Counted from the stretch's first letter, positions 14,461-23,039 are shown. The stretch is DNA of 33,617 bases from Candidatus Gastranaerophilales bacterium (GCA_944323675.1 CALUTK010000018.1:1-33617), one strand, 5' to 3'. Notes: generated by a model not told the origin, from the sequence alone. A program made the numbers and translations.

Positions 14461-15111
14461 TTATTCATCAAGTTTTAAAAGTTCAGCCATATCAACACTT
14501 CTTGTGCTATGGTGATGGGTTACTTTTGCATCCATGGAGTTTTCGAGAGATTTTACAGCTGATTTCATATTTTCGCACTCAATCATCATTTCATGCTCAC
14601 CCCGCGGCACTGAAAATTTCATATCTCTGTAAAACTTTTTTACACTTTCCGGCGATTTTTGTCTTGGAAGTATAAGTGCGAAATCCGAAAGTTTTTCAGT
14701 ATCTTTCATCGCAGTAATCATAAGCGCTTTTCTGGTAAGATTATCGTCATTCCATACTGCAAGTCCTCTCACGCGCTGGTCGCCTTTGCCGGCAACTTCC
14801 ATAATTCCCGTAATTTTTTTCCCGTTCTCAACAGCAAGAAACACTCTGTCATACGCCCATTGGGATAACTTTCTGGCTGTTTTCAAGGCACTATCGTAAA
14901 CAGCTCTCACACTTTCGCCAAGAAGTTTGGCGTCTTCCGGAAAAGACTGACTTTTTGCTATATTATACATCCTGTCTATAAATTCCCTGTCTCTGCAGTC
15001 AAGTGAATATATATTTATTTCTCTTATTCCTTCTTTAAGCTGTCGTTTTACATTCGTTACCTTCAATGCCTGAAAATTCGGCTGATTATTACCAATGCGT
15101 TGTACCTGCAT
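14461..15111 (-). CDS. Unknown protein with a lineage-type N-terminal motif, weakly GNAT-like
   Basis: A 216-residue protein opening MQVQRIGNNQPNFQALKV. The Asn-Phe-Gln-Ala-Leu segment resembles the start of the protein at 23222, and such short Asn-Phe starts are, from memory, common in Gastranaerophilales proteins. The body has a VFLAVENGKKITGIMEVAGKG strand pair, then ALILPRQKSPESVKKFYRDM and KFSVPRGEHEMMIECEN, which looks like a GNAT acetyltransferase fold (strand 4 to final helix) but lacks a clear acetyl-CoA P-loop. AAAGGAG lies five bases before the ATG. A TATAAT at 15264-15269 (minus strand) may give a long leader. Function unassigned. Confidence 0.75.
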   Translation of the reverse strand: MQVQRIGNNQPNFQALKVTNVKRQLKEGIREINIYSLDCRDREFIDRMYNIAKSQSFPEDAKLLGESVRAVYDSALKTARKLSQWAYDRVFLAVENGKKITGIMEVAGKGDQRVRGLAVWNDDNLTRKALMITAMKDTEKLSDFALILPRQKSPESVKKFYRDMKFSVPRGEHEMMIECENMKSAVKSLENSMDAKVTHHHSTRSVDMAELLKLDE

Positions 15112-15352
15112 TTTTTCTCCTTTAATATTTATTATTAACCGGCTGTAAATCTATTATAGAACTACCTCTTAATATAAATCCAAACAAAAAAAATTTTGCC
15201 AGTATTCTGAATTAATCCATATTTTTTACACTTATTCCGGAAAAACTCCGCTTTCCTTCAAAATTATACCCGATTGGGTTATTACGTTTATATATTCAGC
15301 TTTGTATAATGTTTGCAACAATACAATTAGTGTGAAAAGAGGGGCTAAGGTT

Positions 15353-16081
15353 ATGGTTTCAAACTTGATTAAAAATGTTAAACACAATATTAAAGAATTT
15401 TCTATTATTCCAAAATCCGTATTCGTAGAATTTGAAGAGATTTATAAAGACAAAATTGTTTACAGAAAAAATACGAACAAAATTGAATCCGTCACAAAAT
15501 TCAGCCAGAAAACCGGCGGAAAAATTAAGGTGATAAAGTATGACTATTTTGACGATTCAAAAATAAAATCAATTGATGAATTTGACGAAAATTCAGGCAA
15601 ACTCCTTAAAACAAGCAATTTTACCCTATTTAAATCAGTCACCGAATACGATATCCAGTCCGGCAAAAAACTACGAACCTTAAATTACCACTACCGCGAT
15701 GAAAGCAAACTTTCGTCCATCCATGAATATAACCTTCAATATGAAAAAGTTTCAAAAATTACTGTATTCAGAAGCGACGGAAAAAGTATCAGCATGATAA
15801 AAGAATTAAACCCTAAAACAGAAATGATTGAAAAGTGTATAAGTTTTAAACGGGATTCAAATACCATAAGTTCAATTTCAAAATACGACTTTGACGGCAA
15901 CAAAACCGTCAAAACAACCATGTACTACAGCGGTCTGCGGGCTGCTACAGACAAACGAACCGCTCCGAAAAAATATAATTTCAAGGACTTTAAACCGCTC
16001 AGTGCAGCAGAAAAAATCACAAAAGATAAACTTATAGATAATTTATTCAAAAACAGATTGTCCTTTTCTATGCTCTCATGA
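15353..16081 (+). CDS. Beta-rich internal-repeat protein
   Basis: A 242-residue protein with about six degenerate repeats of 20-35 residues, each carrying a S-[VI]-x-x-[FY]-[DN]-x-x-[ST]-G-K-x-x-K core: SVTKFSQKTGGKIK, SIDEFDENSGKLLK, SVTEYDIQSGKKLR, SIHEYNLQYEKVSK, MIKELNPKTEMIEK, SISKYDFDGNKTVK. It recalls YD/MORN-like or DUF2963-like beta-hairpin repeats but is not a clear member. There is no signal peptide. The tail (DKLIDNLFKNRLSFSML) is helical. AGAGGGG lies eight bases before the ATG; TATAAT at 15305-15310 is the likely -10. The 240-base gap upstream is AT-rich and appears to hold only promoters for both flanking genes. Confidence 0.78.
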   Translation: MVSNLIKNVKHNIKEFSIIPKSVFVEFEEIYKDKIVYRKNTNKIESVTKFSQKTGGKIKVIKYDYFDDSKIKSIDEFDENSGKLLKTSNFTLFKSVTEYDIQSGKKLRTLNYHYRDESKLSSIHEYNLQYEKVSKITVFRSDGKSISMIKELNPKTEMIEKCISFKRDSNTISSISKYDFDGNKTVKTTMYYSGLRAATDKRTAPKKYNFKDFKPLSAAEKITKDKLIDNLFKNRLSFSMLS

Positions 16082-16134
16082 TAAAATAACAAAAACAACT
16101 GTTCTATGTTATATTTGAAAGAGGAGGGTGAAAA

Positions 16135-16941
16135 TTGGCAGGAATATTGAATATTCAGTTTACGCCAAAAGCTGGCGATAAAGAGGCTAACCTGAATAGG
16201 GTTCAGGATTTTATTGAACAAAATTCAAAAAATAAACTTGATTTGGTAGTGATTCCGGAATTTTTTTCAACCTCTATTGACGATAATTCAATGCTTAATG
16301 AACCTGAAAATGAAGAGGGCGGGATTGTTACGGCATTTCTTTCAGATACGGCAAAGAAATATAATACAAATATCATATGCGGCTCTGTTATGGAAAAATC
16401 AGGGGAAAAGCTTTATAACACATCTTTTGTTCTGGATAGAAACGGCAGAATCGCAGGCAAATACAGAAAAATTCACCTTTATAATTACTTTGGCGGAAAT
16501 GAGGGCACCTACACAACCCCCGGGGACACTCCGCTTGTCGTTGAACTGGATTTTGCGTGTGTCGGTGTGACTTTGTGTTTTGATATAAAGTTTCCGATGT
16601 TGTATAGAGAACTAATTAAACAGGGTGTGGAAATTATTGTAGCGCCTTCTGCGTGGAGTATTCTGAAAAAAGCACCGGCAAAAGAAAAAGAAATCTTCCA
16701 AAACACATGGCAGGCAATGAACATCTGCCGTGCAGCAGAAAGTCTTGTTTATTTTGTTACCTCAAACCTTACAGGAGACACAAATCCTTTTGTCGAAAGT
16801 ATAGGAAATTCTATGGTTACAGGGCCAATGGGAGAAGTTATTTCTAATCTTGAAAAAGAACAGGCTGCTGCTTTTGTCGATTTGGATATGAAGATAGTAA
16901 GGGATTTTAAAGGCAAAGTGCCTGTCGCACTTATTGATTAA
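16135..16941 (+). CDS. Carbon-nitrogen hydrolase (nitrilase superfamily amidase)
   Basis: A 268-residue cytoplasmic amidase of the nitrilase/omega-amidase superfamily. The catalytic triad is E42 (VVIPEFF), K112 (KYRKIHLY) and C148 (GVTLCFDIKFP). The N-terminal GILNIQFTPKAGDKEANL and late GNSMVTGPMGEVI are family landmarks. Which amide or nitrile it hydrolyses is unclear; omega-amidase (alpha-keto acid amides) or a carbamoyl-type substrate are options. Translation begins at TTG, supported by GAGGAGG seven bases upstream. A TGT-TATATT -10 lies at 16107-16115, giving a short leader. Confidence 0.92.
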   Translation: MAGILNIQFTPKAGDKEANLNRVQDFIEQNSKNKLDLVVIPEFFSTSIDDNSMLNEPENEEGGIVTAFLSDTAKKYNTNIICGSVMEKSGEKLYNTSFVLDRNGRIAGKYRKIHLYNYFGGNEGTYTTPGDTPLVVELDFACVGVTLCFDIKFPMLYRELIKQGVEIIVAPSAWSILKKAPAKEKEIFQNTWQAMNICRAAESLVYFVTSNLTGDTNPFVESIGNSMVTGPMGEVISNLEKEQAAAFVDLDMKIVRDFKGKVPVALID

Positions 16942-17310
16942 GTGCTTAATATACCGGGGAAATGAGTTATATAAAAGACTCGACATTCCGCAATCGCAGT
17001 ACTGCCTGCAGCTGTGGCTGTGCGACTGCTGGTCTGGGGCGAAATGACTTTCAGCAATCCCACCTGCCACCACTTTTGCAAGGGAGGATTAATAAAATAA
17101 TACGTCATTCCGGAAGCGTAGAAAAACTGATTGAAGCGTCAGCTGAAATTTAGTTTTTCAAGCTATGCGGAATCGCATTACCGTTGTTTGTAACAGCGGT
17201 GCGATTGCGGGTTATAGCCCGCAATGACGCTAAAGACGCGGCATCTTTATAAGAGTAATCCCCTTTATTTGACATATACAGCCAAAGTAAAAACATGTAA
17301 CTAACATCAA
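16942..17310. repeat. Repeat-rich intergenic region
   Basis: I see no gene. Bases 16985-17070 and 17161-17228 carry GCAATCGC/GCGATTGC palindromic elements. The clearest structure is 17171-17225: AATCGCA...TGCGATT enclosing ACCGTTGTT-TGT-AACAGCGGT, next to ATTGCGGG-TTATAG-CCCGCAAT (17204-17225). Bases 17103-17125 are the inverted copy of 10590-10612. Open frames across this stretch follow the repeats and are not genes. Confidence 0.65.
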
Positions 17311-17931
17311 TTACCATTTACCGAGGTGCATTTTCTGTTTTGCGGTATATTCAACCTGTTCAACATCCGGCAGATTGTCTGCCGGATAGCCGAGTCCTAT
17401 ATAGCAAGGCAAAAGATAATCCTCAGGCGCCCCGACAGTTTTGGCAACATTTACCCCTTCTTCACCAACGGGAATCCTCATAGAGCACGCCAGACCTTCT
17501 GCAGTTGCCGCAAGAAATATATTTTCTATAACGCACCAGATAGAAGAAAGAGGATTCAAAGAACTTACGGAGGTTGGATTCAGTACTCCGGAATTCGATT
17601 TAAAAAACGGTAAAATAATATGGGAGGCATTGTATAACATTGAATACTGTCAGGGCATTGCAACCGCGTACATTTTTTGCTGCGGAGTTCCGTCAACGAG
17701 AATTTTTTTTAAGATTTTAAGCTGAGGTTTTACCCCGTTTTTAATAAATTGAAGAGCATTTTCTTTATCTTTACCACTTTGCAGTATAACGAATTCCCAG
17801 TTTCTCAAATGGTCATGTGTTGGAGCCTGCAAGCCGGCATTAATAATTTTTTCCAGAATATTATCCGGCACAATTTTATCACTAAAGTCTCTTACGATTC
17901 TTCTTTTATATATAGCGTCATACAATTCCAC
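17311..17931 (-). pseudogene. Nitroreductase-family gene interrupted by an in-frame TGA
   Basis: The frame starts at GTG (17931) with GGAGGG seven bases upstream and reads MELYDAIYKRRIVRDFSDKI, the FMN-binding start of nitroreductases (RRSVRxF-like), then APTHDHLRNWEFVIL. After AVAMP a TGA (17648-17650) stops translation. The same frame continues QYSMLYNASHIILPFFK, then ENIFLAATAEGLACSMRIP, then GAPEDYLLPCYIGLGYPAD, the FMN-binding C-terminal half. The two parts together (about 206 codons) equal one intact nitroreductase. A CGA to TGA change is the simplest explanation. TGA is the normal stop for other genes here, and no SECIS-like hairpin is obvious after it. Confidence 0.8.
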
Positions 17932-18002
17932 TATTATACCCTCCAGTATTTTTAAAATTCCACAACTATTATAATTGTGTGTCACAACAATATGCCGTGT
18001 TT

Positions 18003-19340
18003 TTATTTCTTTTCTTTATCGCTTCTTTCTCTGACAAAAATCCGTATCGGGGTTCCAAAAAATCCGAAGGCTTCACGCAGTTTATTTTCAATATATCGTT
18101 TGTAGTGGTCTTTCAGTAAATCCGCATTGTTTGCAAAAAGCACAAATGTCGGCGGCTGAATGTCTGATTGAGTCGAATATAGTATTTTTAAACGCTTTCC
18201 TTTTATCGTCGCAGGCGGGTTCAGGGCATATAGTTCTTTTACCACTTTGTTCAACAAGCCTGTAGAAACCCGTTTTGTTGATTGTTCATAAACCTCTGCC
18301 GCTTTATCAAAAATCTGGTTAAGGCGCTGTTTAGTTTTTGCACTTATATATATCTTCGGTGCAAATTCCAAAAACGGAATATCATTTGATAATTTTTTAT
18401 CAAACTGATTGATAGTATTGGATTTTTTGTCCTCTATCAAGTCCCACTTGTTAATCGCAATAATCAAGCCCTTACCGGCTTCTGTAATAATAGATGAAAT
18501 CTTTTTATCCTGATCTGAAATTCCTTCTGTTGCATCAATAACAAGAAGCGCCACATCACAATCTCTGATTGAACGGATTGCGCGGTCGACCGCAAATTTT
18601 TCGACACCGTAATCGACTTTGGATTTTTTTCTTATGCCTGCGGTATCAACTATAATAAATTCTCTGCCGTTATAAGTAATGTAACTATCAATACTATCAC
18701 GGGTTGTGCCGGAAACATCCGAGACGATGACTCTATCCTCATTCAAAAGCGCATTGACAATGGAAGACTTACCGGCATTAGGCCGCCCGACAATTGCGAT
18801 TTTAATCCTCTTTTCTTCCTCTCTCAATTCATCAACTGCTTCAAAGTCTTCGGTAATAATATCCAGCAAATCACCTACCCCGCCGCTTCCGTGAAGTGCC
18901 GAAATTCCTATAGGTTCGCCAACGGCAAGCGAATAAAAATCGTTCACCATTAGGTAAGATTCAGGGTTATCGAGTTTATTTACGGCAAGAAATACCGGTT
19001 TTCCCGACTGTCTCAGAATTTTTGCAATATCGTAATCCACAGGGTTAACGCCGTCTTTTCCGTCAACAAGAAAAACTATCTTGTCCGCTTCTTCACAGGC
19101 AATCTTTGCCTGATCAAAAATCGACACCATAATTTCATCCTCATCGTTAGGGATAATTCCGCCGGTGTCAATTACCGTAAAAACTTTATTCTGCCATTCA
19201 ACGTCAAAATAAATTCTGTCGCGCGTAACCCCCGGCAAATCGTCTACGATAGAATTTCTTGAACCTACTAGACGGTTCACAAGGGTCGATTTACCAACAT
19301 TCGGACGTCCTACTATTGCAACTACAGGTTTTCTTTCCAT
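18003..19340 (-). CDS. der: Ribosome-associated GTPase Der (EngA)
   Basis: A 445-residue double-Era GTPase needed for 50S ribosome assembly. The first G domain has GRPNVGKS (11-18), PGVTRD and DTGG; the second has GRPNAGKS (about 187), SGTTRDS, DTAGIRKKSKVDYGVE and NKWD. A KH-like domain with PPTFVLFANN, then HYKRYIENKLREAFGFFGTPI ends it. The start at 19340 (MERKPVVAIVG) is fixed by an extended -10 six bases upstream; the frame extends eight codons further through the promoter. The last residues (VRERSDKEKK) are basic. Confidence 0.97.
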   Translation of the reverse strand: MERKPVVAIVGRPNVGKSTLVNRLVGSRNSIVDDLPGVTRDRIYFDVEWQNKVFTVIDTGGIIPNDEDEIMVSIFDQAKIACEEADKIVFLVDGKDGVNPVDYDIAKILRQSGKPVFLAVNKLDNPESYLMVNDFYSLAVGEPIGISALHGSGGVGDLLDIITEDFEAVDELREEEKRIKIAIVGRPNAGKSSIVNALLNEDRVIVSDVSGTTRDSIDSYITYNGREFIIVDTAGIRKKSKVDYGVEKFAVDRAIRSIRDCDVALLVIDATEGISDQDKKISSIITEAGKGLIIAINKWDLIEDKKSNTINQFDKKLSNDIPFLEFAPKIYISAKTKQRLNQIFDKAAEVYEQSTKRVSTGLLNKVVKELYALNPPATIKGKRLKILYSTQSDIQPPTFVLFANNADLLKDHYKRYIENKLREAFGFFGTPIRIFVRERSDKEKK

Positions 19341-19355
19341 ACGACAACTATAACA
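19341..19355 (-). promoter_or_regulatory. Extended -10 box, leaderless start of der
   Basis: Minus strand TGT-TATAGT-TGTCGT-ATG, with TTGTAG 17 bases further upstream. No ribosome-binding site. Decides the der start. Confidence 0.72.
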
Positions 19356-19410
19356 TGAAAACACATTCTCTACAAATAAAATTATATATTGTAAGTGCTA
19401 AATTAAATCC

Positions 19411-20214
19411 TCACTTTACTTTAACATTTTTAATCCCGCCTTCAAGGTTCTTTAACGAATATCCCCACGGAATTTTTTCGTATAAATCAATATAATATTT
19501 TTTGATAAGTTCAAAATAAGGCTCCGCATTTCGCCCTAATTGAGAGAAGAGAAGTTCAGCCGGAGTATTTCCTGCCGCCCTGCCCATTCCGTATGCACTA
19601 ACATCAACAGAATATGCCCCGCAGTCTATCGCTGTCATTGTATTTATAAGAGCAAGCTGTTTATTATTATGAGCGTGAAATCCGATTTTTTCAAAACCTT
19701 TGTCTGACAAAAGATTAAAATATTTCTTTATATCCTCCGGCAAAAGCGCTCCGTAACTGTCTGCGAAATATACAACATTCATTTTATCATAAGCATTAAG
19801 TGCCCCTGACTGTTCCTCCGTAATATGTGCAACATCCATTAAATGCAAAAACACTTCATATCCTTTATCCTGTAAAATTTTACAATATTCAATACCCTGA
19901 AAAATTTCATCGGGATGACAGGCTACACGGACTATATCAGCATAATCGCCGGCAGTAAAAGATTCAGGCTTGAATTCTCTTGCATTCACCATAACTACAA
20001 GCTTTACACAACTCTTATCTTTTATAATTGCACGAATATCCTCATTCTTGCAGGCGGCAAATTTTTCTGCCCCGTGATTTCTGTAGCCGATTTCAAAAAA
20101 GTCAACCCCTGAAATCTTTGCTGCCTCAAAAGTTTCGCGGACACATTCATCCGAAAAATTCCACCCGGTAAGGTGCCCGCCGTCTCTGATTGTACAATCA
20201 AGTATCTTTGTCAT
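19411..20214 (-). CDS. DRE-TIM aldolase (HMGL-like, 4-hydroxy-2-oxovalerate aldolase type)
   Basis: A 267-residue TIM-barrel lyase of the HMGL/DRE-TIM superfamily. Metal and substrate residues are in LDCTIRDGGH (D6, R10, D11), FHAHNN (179-184) and AYGMGRAAGNTPAE (208-220), the late glycine motif of this family. It lacks the C-terminal dimerisation domain of full DmpG enzymes, so it is the short stand-alone form often found near sugar or surface-polymer genes. The exact substrate is unknown. It has its own leaderless promoter and lies 81 bases after the amidohydrolase gene. Confidence 0.88.
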   Translation of the reverse strand: MTKILDCTIRDGGHLTGWNFSDECVRETFEAAKISGVDFFEIGYRNHGAEKFAACKNEDIRAIIKDKSCVKLVVMVNAREFKPESFTAGDYADIVRVACHPDEIFQGIEYCKILQDKGYEVFLHLMDVAHITEEQSGALNAYDKMNVVYFADSYGALLPEDIKKYFNLLSDKGFEKIGFHAHNNKQLALINTMTAIDCGAYSVDVSAYGMGRAAGNTPAELLFSQLGRNAEPYFELIKKYYIDLYEKIPWGYSLKNLEGGIKNVKVK

Positions 20215-20229
20215 AAGTGAATTTTAACA
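20215..20229 (-). promoter_or_regulatory. Extended -10 box, leaderless start of the aldolase
   Basis: Minus strand TGT-TAAAAT-TCACTT-ATG, six-base spacing, no ribosome-binding site. Confidence 0.7.
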
Positions 20230-20295
20230 TAAAAAAGAGTGTTCCGGAAAATTCCGCAGCAAGAGATATAAGTTTCCGCTAAACATGTTTGAATT

Positions 20296-21273
20296 TCAAA
20301 TTTTTGAGAAAAACAATTGTTCTGCATTATCATAAAATAATTTATTTATAATTGAATGGCTTTGCTCTTTAAAGACATTTTCTATTGCTGTTTTTATCTG
20401 TTTTATATTTTCTCCGTAGTAATTCGGGTCATACATTCCGCGGGCACCAAACTTTCCGATGGGGGCATCAGTTCCGAAAAGCAGGCGCGAGGTCATATCG
20501 CCTTTTTTCGTGTTTTGTAATCTTCTGAGAGCGTCTGTAATATTTTTCTTCTCAGGAGAATTACAATCAACCCACGAAATATCAGCATAGAGTAGGGCTG
20601 TTCCATTATTAATGGAATCCAGAAGAACATTTTGCGCTCGCAAATGAGCCGGCTCGCCGCCGCCCAGATGAGCGAGAATTACCGGTACTTTCGGGTGCCG
20701 TTTTGCAAGTGTATAAATCTGTTCGGGAGAAGAATACGGGCAGCCGGCAGCATCACAGTGGAAAAGACACGGAAGGTTATTTTCTTCCGCAGCATTTAGA
20801 TAATCGTCATATTTTTCATTATCAGCCTCAAGTTTCATATGCAGAGGGTGGAATTTTAATCCGTAAAATTGGCCTTCTTTCAGAATTCGTCTTATATTGT
20901 CAGCATTTTCTGTTTTATCCGGCTGACACACGGCAAGAGGTTTCAAAATTGGATTTTCCTTTACTATATTCAAGATTTCCCTGTTCCCGTCAATTTCGTT
21001 AAGAAGAGTCCATTTCAGCCCTTTTTCTATAAGTTTTTCTTCCATTTCAGGGCTTACATTATCAATACAGTTAAGATTTGAAACGATAATTTTTTCAATT
21101 ATAACACCATCCGGCAGATGCGCAAGAATCCTTTGAAAATGCTGCATTTCAAATCTATCGCAGGTATTATTCATTCCGTCTGCAAATATTCCTAAATGAG
21201 CGTGTGCATCAATAATTTTTCCGCACGAACAATTTTCACGATTTAATTTAACTGAAACCGTTTCTAATTTCAT
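20296..21273 (-). CDS. Amidohydrolase-family protein (TIM-barrel)
   Basis: A 325-residue metal-dependent hydrolase of the amidohydrolase-2 type. Candidate ligands are HAH (H24, H26), FYGLKFHP (K140, H142), FHCDAAG (H172), LAHLGGG (H202) and LFGTDAP (D269), in the order expected for this fold. The substrate is not known; members include decarboxylases and lactonases. It follows the GNAT gene by only three bases and is the last gene of a three-gene unit with the thioesterase. It has a cysteine-rich start (NRENCSCGKI) that is unusual. Confidence 0.88.
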   Translation of the reverse strand: MKLETVSVKLNRENCSCGKIIDAHAHLGIFADGMNNTCDRFEMQHFQRILAHLPDGVIIEKIIVSNLNCIDNVSPEMEEKLIEKGLKWTLLNEIDGNREILNIVKENPILKPLAVCQPDKTENADNIRRILKEGQFYGLKFHPLHMKLEADNEKYDDYLNAAEENNLPCLFHCDAAGCPYSSPEQIYTLAKRHPKVPVILAHLGGGEPAHLRAQNVLLDSINNGTALLYADISWVDCNSPEKKNITDALRRLQNTKKGDMTSRLLFGTDAPIGKFGARGMYDPNYYGENIKQIKTAIENVFKEQSHSIINKLFYDNAEQLFFSKI

Positions 21274-21276
21274 AAT

Positions 21277-21774
21277 CTAACAGCCGTATTCCATAATATA
21301 ATCATCCATTACAAACCCGTTTCCGATATCCGTAACAACTGAATCTATTGTTGTAAAACCCCATTTTTCATAAGCGGCAATGGAATTAAGATTATGTTTA
21401 TTTACGGTGAGACGAATATTTTTACCGCTGGAAAGTCTTTTTATTTCTTCAAACGCTTTTGTCCCGATCCCTTTGTGACGGAAATTTCTGCTTATGTAGA
21501 GTTTTGAAAGAAACAGATATTCTCCCTTATCCGAAATCCCGAAATACCCAGCATTTTCTCTATTGTATTTTATAAAATAATAAGTATAATTTTCGTCTGC
21601 AATCTGAGTTTCAATAGCATTTTCCGATTGGAAATTTTCCACCATATAATCAATCTGTTCCTGCGACAAAAGCACCGGCCAGTATTCGTGCCAGATATTT
21701 GAGGCGAGATTTGCAAGTTCTTTTATGTTTTCTGCTTTTACAAATTCTACGTCCATTTGCATTGAATCAGACAT
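21277..21774 (-). CDS. GNAT-family N-acetyltransferase
   Basis: A 165-residue acetyltransferase. The acetyl-CoA loop is RNFRHKGIGTKAFEEIKRLS (the R/Q-x-x-G-x-G/A pattern, about residues 97-116), preceded by YLFLSKLYISR and followed by LTVNKHNLNSIAAYEKWGFTTI, the usual last strand and helix. The target is unknown. GGAGGAATT precedes the ATG, and this start lies 28 bases inside the end of the thioesterase gene, so the two are translationally linked. The amidohydrolase follows after three bases. Confidence 0.9.
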   Translation of the reverse strand: MSDSMQMDVEFVKAENIKELANLASNIWHEYWPVLLSQEQIDYMVENFQSENAIETQIADENYTYYFIKYNRENAGYFGISDKGEYLFLSKLYISRNFRHKGIGTKAFEEIKRLSSGKNIRLTVNKHNLNSIAAYEKWGFTTIDSVVTDIGNGFVMDDYIMEYGC

Positions 21775-22487
21775 AATTCCTCCCCGCTGCCGGCGTGTTT
21801 CAGAAGGTGAAGAGTAGTGTTATCCTCTTTTAACTCCACCTGAGAAATCAGTTTTTCTCCGAATTTAATCTCTTTTTTATAAACCATATCAAGTGTTTTA
21901 ATTTTATGCGCTGATTTAAAATCAAAATCCAGCGGCTCAAACGCCCATATAATATAATTGCCGTTATTTGCGTGTTTATTCACATCAAGGTCGTTATAGC
22001 GGACTTCAAATTCTTTTTCATAATCAATTTTTGCAAGCGGCCGGATTTTTTCAAAATTCAAATCGTCAGGCTGTTTTTGATACGGCGGCATCTTTGGATT
22101 GTCACATAGAACGTTATTTATCGGAATTAAGGCGCGCGTTGTAATATCAACAAGCGCCCATATACTTGCAACCCGTCCGAGTAGACTTGTTCCGTCAAAA
22201 AATTCAAAATCACGGTAAGCAAAAAGCTTGTTATATCCGCGCGGCTGCGTTTTCAGGGTCAAATCGCGCACTCCGGCAGGGTAATCTGAGAATTCCATAT
22301 GATATTTTAGAAGAAACCATGCAATATTTTTCGGAGTGATAAAAGAATATCCGAATCCTGAATCCTCCGCATTTTTACTTGCAATATCCTGAAGATAATT
22401 CAACATGGAAAAAGGCTTCAGCGCCTGATTGTAATCCATCTCCGAATATTTAACCTTTATATTTTCAACATAACCGTTTTCTATCAT
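21747..22487 (-). CDS. Acyl-ACP thioesterase (FatA-type)
   Basis: A 246-residue double-hotdog enzyme that releases fatty acids from acyl carrier protein. The first hotdog has VKYSEMDYNQALKPFSMLNY; the second VRYNDLDVNKHANNGNYIIW (163-181), with N170, H172 and E184 at the positions of the catalytic residues. The length and two-domain layout fit bacterial FatA-like enzymes. The start is the ATG at 22487, because an extended -10 box ends six bases before it; the open frame upstream (53 codons) is not thioesterase-like. Heads the operon with GNAT and amidohydrolase genes. It is separate from the APE-like operon, which has its own thioesterase. Confidence 0.9.
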   Translation of the reverse strand: MIENGYVENIKVKYSEMDYNQALKPFSMLNYLQDIASKNAEDSGFGYSFITPKNIAWFLLKYHMEFSDYPAGVRDLTLKTQPRGYNKLFAYRDFEFFDGTSLLGRVASIWALVDITTRALIPINNVLCDNPKMPPYQKQPDDLNFEKIRPLAKIDYEKEFEVRYNDLDVNKHANNGNYIIWAFEPLDFDFKSAHKIKTLDMVYKKEIKFGEKLISQVELKEDNTTLHLLKHAGSGEELCLIQCKWT

Positions 22488-22502
22488 AAGTCTATTGTAA
22501 CA
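22488..22502 (-). promoter_or_regulatory. Extended -10 box, leaderless start of the acyl-ACP thioesterase
   Basis: Minus strand TGT-TACAAT-AGACTT-ATG, six-base spacing, no ribosome-binding site. Decides the start. Confidence 0.7.
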
Positions 22503-22689
22503 TAACAACGCTGATAATGACGAAACATTTTGTGTTAACTGCGGTTTGTTCCAAAATATTTTCATATATTCCATATTATGAAATTCTCCGGAACAATGTA
22601 ACATCTGAATACTGCCGCAATTATGTCTTATCCTGCATTTTTCCATCTGCTGAAAAAATGGGACTTATATAGCAAATTCCACTAAAAAT

Positions 22690-22930
22690 GGCTAGAAATG
22701 TCACCCCTGAAATAAATTCAGGGCAGGCTCTGAACTGGCTGCAAAATCAGTTGAGCCGAATGGCGAAACGTGATTTTATGCCCCTACCTGGCGTTTCAGG
22801 GTCTCGTTGTTTTTAGATGCTGCACTTCGTAAGGACAGGCTCACTCAAAATTTTTAAGATCCTGAAACAAGTTCAGCATGACAAAAATTTTGGTTCGCTT
22901 TGTCAAACAAATTCAGCATGACTGTATTAC
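22690..22930. repeat. Dispersed-repeat region
   Basis: Intergenic DNA with no supported gene. AATTCAGCATGAC at 22909-22921 nearly repeats AGTTCAGCATGAC at 22870-22882, and related TGAAATAAATTCAGGGCAGG and CGTTTCAGGGTCTCG segments lie upstream, like the 'CCTGAAACAAGTTCAG' elements often scattered between genes in bacteria. The stretch 22931-23000 is AT-rich and featureless until the promoter at 23004. Confidence 0.5.
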
Positions 22931-23003
22931 GCATATTTAGTGGAAACTTGTATATTATTCCCTAAAAAATATACAAGATATACAAAATCAACCTGAATAA
23001 CTA

Positions 23004-23033
23004 TTGACAAATTTTTTCATTTAGGTTTATACT
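23004..23033 (+). promoter_or_regulatory. Strong sigma-70 promoter for a structured RNA
   Basis: TTGACA (23004-23009), 18-base spacer, TATACT (23028-23033); the start site should be near 23040. It drives the RNA below and possibly the gene at 23222. Confidence 0.82.
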
Positions 23034-23039
23034 ACAAAT

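Noticed and set aside
15112-15352. A further small gene between the two lineage-type proteins
   Set aside because: AT-rich, no frame with a ribosome-binding site; contains -10 boxes for both neighbours only.
16962-17153. Open frame of about 63 codons in the region after the amidase
   Set aside because: It runs over palindromic repeats, including the 23-nt repeat shared with 10590, and lacks a ribosome-binding site.
17640-17655. Selenocysteine codon in the nitroreductase
   Set aside because: No evident SECIS-like hairpin after the TGA, no expected cysteine at the position, and TGA serves as an ordinary stop for neighbouring genes.
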